Shown here piece by piece: positions 6,184 to 6,281 of a stretch of DNA of 6,281 nucleotides. Made by a program: the position numbers and the translations under genes. The notes beneath the pieces are model-generated. The model saw only the letters and a program-made list of their open reading frames with translations. It did no database searches and was not told the origin of the DNA. Position 1 is the stretch's first letter. Each line of letters begins with the position of its first letter. The DNA is from Peptococcaceae bacterium (GTDB lineage Bacteria > Bacillota > Peptococcia > DRI-13 > UBA5745). The stretch is taken from NCBI GenBank assembly GCA_031264885.1, contig JAISDM010000305.1, forward strand, positions 1 to 6,281. Direction: 5' to 3'.

Positions 6184-6281
6184 TTGCGGCGTGAAACTAT
6201 CACATCTTATTATTTAACGAACCCTCATACCTCAATTTTTCACACTTTTTGGAAATGCGCGTCCGTCAAAAACGGGCGGCA
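6184..6281. other. AT-rich right edge without a supported gene
   Basis: I see no supported gene here. All minus-strand frames entering from the right edge stop within about 16 codons, so at most the last few codons of an upstream gene could be present. A short hairpin, CGTCCGT-CAAAA-ACGGGCG (6260-6278), lies at the very edge with no T-run in view. GTGA-TAGTT-TCAC (6191-6203, minus strand) is a second GTGA/TCAC hairpin, on the other side of the 14-bp stem from the one at 6085-6096. Confidence 0.4.

Noticed and set aside
6093..6203. 36-aa minus-strand peptide starting at a GTG
   Set aside because: It has no ribosome site, an Arg-rich composition, and overlaps the arms of the 14-bp stem. Structured RNA explains the sequence better.
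6255..6281. Start of a plus-strand gene running off the right edge
   Set aside because: An ATG at 6255 opens nine codons to the edge, but it has no ribosome site at a usable distance, and nine codons show nothing of a family.

Overview
The window holds one minus-strand operon for uptake and processing of an alpha-glucan-type sugar. In transcription order (right to left) it encodes a lipoprotein sugar-binding protein (4561-5934), two membrane permeases of the MalF and MalG type (3597-4442 and 2749-3597), a GH77 4-alpha-glucanotransferase MalQ (1255-2742) and an MsmK/UgpC/MalK-type ATPase (4-1149). No real gene is visible on the plus strand. The long plus-strand open frames are antisense shadows of GC-rich genes.

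The sequence suggests a GC-rich member of the Firmicutes, probably class Clostridia. The grounds are the lipobox-anchored binding protein, strong Shine-Dalgarno sites of the AGGAGG type, several GTG starts, and a near-consensus sigma-A promoter. The genus cannot be named from the sequence.

The right-hand end (5935-6281) has no gene. Next to the operon lies a promoter (TTGACA, 17 bp, TACAAT; 5968-5996), with a 13-bp direct repeat and a 14-bp palindrome close by that are candidate regulator sites. Upstream of these is a minus-strand terminator (6032-6062). It directly follows a strongly foldable stretch (6063-6183) that looks like a small structured RNA: its 14-bp closing stem pairs fully only in the minus-strand transcript, using two G.U pairs. 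This is the least explained part of the window.

The inferred job is as follows. The binding protein captures a malto-oligosaccharide or related sugar outside the membrane, the permease pair moves it in with energy from the ATPase, and MalQ rearranges the imported maltodextrins in the cytoplasm. The permease genes overlap by one base and malQ follows six bases later. Gaps of 118 bp (binding protein to MalF) and 105 bp (MalQ to ATPase) may allow unequal expression. The sugar assignment rests on malQ being in the operon, not on residues in the binding protein. No regulator gene lies in the window.
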